A stretch of 8,453 nucleotides of DNA from an uncultured Bacteroidales bacterium (GTDB lineage: Bacteria; Bacteroidota; Bacteroidia; Bacteroidales; Paludibacteraceae). Under the pieces are notes generated by a model. The model did not search any database, had not been told where the DNA came from, and saw only the letters and a program-made list of their open reading frames with translations. Position 1 is the first letter of the stretch; the number at the start of each line of letters is the position of its first letter. The translations under genes were made by a program, and so were the position numbers. The stretch is from assembly GCA_903929065.1 (NCBI GenBank), contig CAIYTJ010000702.1, forward strand, positions 1-8,453, given 5' to 3'. Below are positions 6,890 to 8,453 of this stretch, in pieces.

Positions 6890-7360
6890 ATGATTTCAAT
6901 ATTATTTGTTTGCCTTGGAAATATCTGCCGTTCACCAATGGCAGAAGGAATTTTTCTGAAAATTTTAGAACGGGAACATGTTTTAAACCGGTTTGAAGTT
7001 GATTCTGCAGGGTTGCTGGATTATCATGAAGGCGAATTAGCAGATAGCCGCATGCGGTTTCATGCATCTAAACGTGGTTATAACCTGATTCATCGTTCAC
7101 GACCGGTGGTAAAAGCCGATCTGGATAAGTTCGACTGGATTATTGGAATGGATGATCAAAATATCCGCGGGTTGAAACAGCTCGCATCAACCGCACAACT
7201 TTCCAAAATCCACAAAATGACCGATTTTTGCATTGAAATAAATGCTGATTTAGTTCCCGATCCTTATTACGACGGAGATCAGGGATTTGAAAATGTAATT
7301 AATTTACTGGAAGATGCCTGTGAAGGACTTTATAAAGCTATCATTGCCGGTAAATTGTAA
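6890..7360 (+). CDS. low-molecular-weight protein tyrosine phosphatase
   Basis: A cytosolic phosphatase of the LMW-PTP family, which dephosphorylates phosphotyrosine proteins, often tyrosine kinases controlling polysaccharide export; the substrate here is unknown. The 156-residue product has the N-terminal P-loop C8-LGNIC-R14-S15 (C-x5-R-S) with the nucleophile Cys8 and the phosphate-binding Arg14, then PMAEG, SAGL at 39-42, and the general-acid loop D124-PYYD128 near the C-terminus, all in family order and at full length. The ATG at 6890 lies two bases past heptamer array 2 with no Shine-Dalgarno. There is no capsule kinase or transporter nearby, so context gives no substrate hint; as I recall, Bacteroidota often carry such a gene in a housekeeping setting. 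An arsenate reductase role is less likely given the acidic-aromatic DPYYD loop typical of phosphatases. Confidence 0.94.
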   Translation: MISILFVCLGNICRSPMAEGIFLKILEREHVLNRFEVDSAGLLDYHEGELADSRMRFHASKRGYNLIHRSRPVVKADLDKFDWIIGMDDQNIRGLKQLASTAQLSKIHKMTDFCIEINADLVPDPYYDGDQGFENVINLLEDACEGLYKAIIAGKL

Positions 7361-7397
7361 ATTCTGAATTGATAAAGCATTTCAAAAATCTCTCTTT

Positions 7398-7428
7398 TTT
7401 GCTCCTTGGCTTATTTTCCGTACCTTTG
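7398..7428 (+). promoter_or_regulatory. Bacteroidota-type promoter for the DEAD-box helicase
   Basis: TTTG at 7398-7401 (-33), exactly 19 bases, then TACCTTTG at 7421-7428 (-7), matching the Bacteroidota consensus TTTG-N19-TAnnTTTG in full. Predicted transcription begins near 7435, giving a leader of about 63 bases before the helicase ATG at 7498. This is the best promoter in the window and marks a new transcription unit after the phosphatase. Confidence 0.8.
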
Positions 7429-7454
7429 TGCAAAATTTGTATTCCGTTAGTTTG

Positions 7455-7508
7455 ATGAATGAACTTGCAAAAGAAGAAGGAATGCAAGAATTATTCTATG
7501 ACATTTGA
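7455..7508 (+). CDS. possible 17-residue leader ORF overlapping the helicase start
   Basis: ATG 7455 opens a short frame (MNELAKEEGMQELFYDI, then TGA at 7506-7508) that begins about 20 bases after the predicted transcript start and ends 11 bases inside the helicase gene in another frame. This overlap would allow translational coupling to the helicase ATG at 7498. A purine tract (AAGAAGAAGGA, 7471-7481) lies inside it. It has no recognised family, is very short and may be chance. It competes with ATG 7459, which is in the helicase frame. Confidence 0.25.
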   Translation: MNELAKEEGMQELFYDI

Positions 7509-8453
7509 TAAATTAGATCTTATTGAGCCGATTTTAAATGCTCTCCAACACGAAGGTTATACCGAACCAACTCCTATTCAGGAAATTTCTATTCCCATTG
7601 TATTAAAAGGCCAGGATCTATTAGGATGTGCGCAAACCGGAACCGGTAAAACGGCGGCTTTTGCCATTCCAATTTTGCAACTTCTGGAGTTGAATAAAGG
7701 CAATGACCGTGCTCCACGAAAAACCAAAGCTTTGATTGTAACTCCAACACGAGAATTGGCCATACAGATTGGCGAAAGCTTTGCAGCTTACGGACGTTTT
7801 TTGAATTTACGACATACGGTTGTTTTCGGGGGTGTACCTCAGGGAAACCAAGTTGGTGCTCTGAAAATGGGCGTTGATATACTTATTGCCACTCCCGGAC
7901 GACTGCTTGATTTGCAAAGTCAGGGATATGTAAAACTGAACGACTTAAGTATTTTTGTACTTGACGAAGCCGACCGAATGCTTGATATGGGTTTTATACA
8001 TGATGTAAAAAAACTGATAAAGCTTATTCCGGCTAAACGTCAATCGTTGTTTTTTTCGGCTACCATGCCTGAATCAATCCGCGTGTTAGCTTCTACCATT
8101 CTTACCAAACCGGAAGAAGTAGCGGTTACTCCGAATGCAACAACTGCCGAAACCATTCAACAGGAATTGTATTTTGTAAATGCAGCGGATAAAAAAGATT
8201 TGTTGATTCATTTACTTCAGGATAAATCCATTAAAACGGCATTAGTCTTTACACGCACGAAACATGGTGCGGATAAAGTCGTCAAGCGCTTGGAAGAAAT
8301 TGGCGTGCGCGCCAGTGCTATCCATGGCAATAAAAGTCAGCCGCAGCGCGAACGTGCGCTCGCTGACTTTAAAGCTGGTAAATTACGCCTTCTGATCGCT
8401 ACCGATATTGCGGCACGCGGCATCGATGTCGATAATGTCTCGCATGTCATCAA
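7498..8453 (+). CDS. DEAD-box ATP-dependent RNA helicase (RhlE-like), 3' end outside window
   Basis: An ATP-driven RNA helicase likely acting in ribosome assembly, RNA decay or cold adaptation. 318 codons are visible; the frame is still open at the edge. Motifs in order: Q motif with PTPIQ at 24-28, motif I AQTGTGKT at 45-52, Ia PTRELA at 83-88, GG at 111-112, TPGR at 132-135, II DEAD at 156-159, III SAT at 187-189, IV LVFTRTK at 249-255, and V ATDIAARGID at 301-310. Motif VI and the C-terminal tail lie beyond the window. The start MTFDKLDL at 7498 fits relatives; an in-frame ATG at 7459 would add 13 residues (MNLQKKKECKNYS). It has its own strong promoter upstream. From about 8240 onward, GC content and codon choice differ from the first part (see separate entry), though the protein stays in frame and conserved. 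Confidence 0.95.
   Translation, partial: MTFDKLDLIEPILNALQHEGYTEPTPIQEISIPIVLKGQDLLGCAQTGTGKTAAFAIPILQLLELNKGNDRAPRKTKALIVTPTRELAIQIGESFAAYGRFLNLRHTVVFGGVPQGNQVGALKMGVDILIATPGRLLDLQSQGYVKLNDLSIFVLDEADRMLDMGFIHDVKKLIKLIPAKRQSLFFSATMPESIRVLASTILTKPEEVAVTPNATTAETIQQELYFVNAADKKDLLIHLLQDKSIKTALVFTRTKHGADKVVKRLEEIGVRASAIHGNKSQPQRERALADFKAGKLRLLIATDIAARGIDVDNVSHVI
8240..8453 (+). other. compositional break within the helicase gene
   Basis: My hand count gives about 53% G+C for 8281-8453, against 30-47% in each of the five preceding 60-base blocks (7981-8280). Codon choice changes as well: from about 8240 arginine is almost all CGC (six CGC, one CGT, no CGA), while earlier in the gene it is mostly CGA and CGT with one CGC; GTC and ATC also become common. 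The change falls at or near the conserved motif LVFTRTKHGADK. Confidence 0.6.

Noticed and set aside
7361..7397. Terminator after the phosphatase
   Set aside because: I found no stable stem followed by a T-run; the T-run at 7395-7400 belongs to the promoter and has no hairpin before it.
7459..7497. Helicase start at ATG 7459
   Set aside because: It adds a lysine-rich 13-residue extension not typical of the family; MTFDKL at 7498 is the usual beginning. Kept as an alternative.

Overview
The window looks like a chromosomal segment from a member of the Bacteroidota, probably Bacteroidales or a near relative. Three things point there: a type IX secretion gene (porQ), a DUF4954-type protein, and promoters of the Bacteroidota form (TTTG, 19 bases, then TAnnTTTG) in place of sigma70 boxes. 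Base composition is AT-rich and most starts lack a strong Shine-Dalgarno. Most of the content is conserved core genome. I see no phage, insertion sequence, CRISPR array or RNA gene.

Left part, minus strand (1-2677): an hflX-like ribosome-associated GTPase gene, followed 24 bases later by a DUF4954 gene that leaves the window at its 3' end. The hflX frame carries an in-frame amber codon at 2384-2386, with no other lesion over about 400 codons. Positions 2678-3036 form a divergent intergenic region with a TAnnTTTG box on each strand.

Middle, plus strand (3037-6788): porQ (outer-membrane barrel of the type IX secretion system), cmk (CMP kinase) two bases later, then ispH (last step of the MEP isoprenoid pathway) and pfkA (6-phosphofructokinase). 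The cmk-ispH gap and the gap after pfkA each hold an inverted array of heptamer-period repeats (4797-4878 and 6786-6888) with the same plan: a fixed trinucleotide every 7 bases, then its reverse complement every 7 bases.

Right part, plus strand (6890-8453): a low-molecular-weight protein tyrosine phosphatase, a textbook Bacteroidota promoter (7398-7428), a possible short leader ORF, and a DEAD-box RNA helicase cut by the window edge. The last ~200 bases of the helicase are clearly more GC-rich, with different codon choice, which suggests recombination or a chimeric assembly end.

The genes are mostly unrelated housekeeping functions. porQ and cmk look co-transcribed. I found no convincing undescribed multi-gene system. 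The items most worth checking are the hflX amber, the paired heptamer arrays and the compositional break in the helicase.
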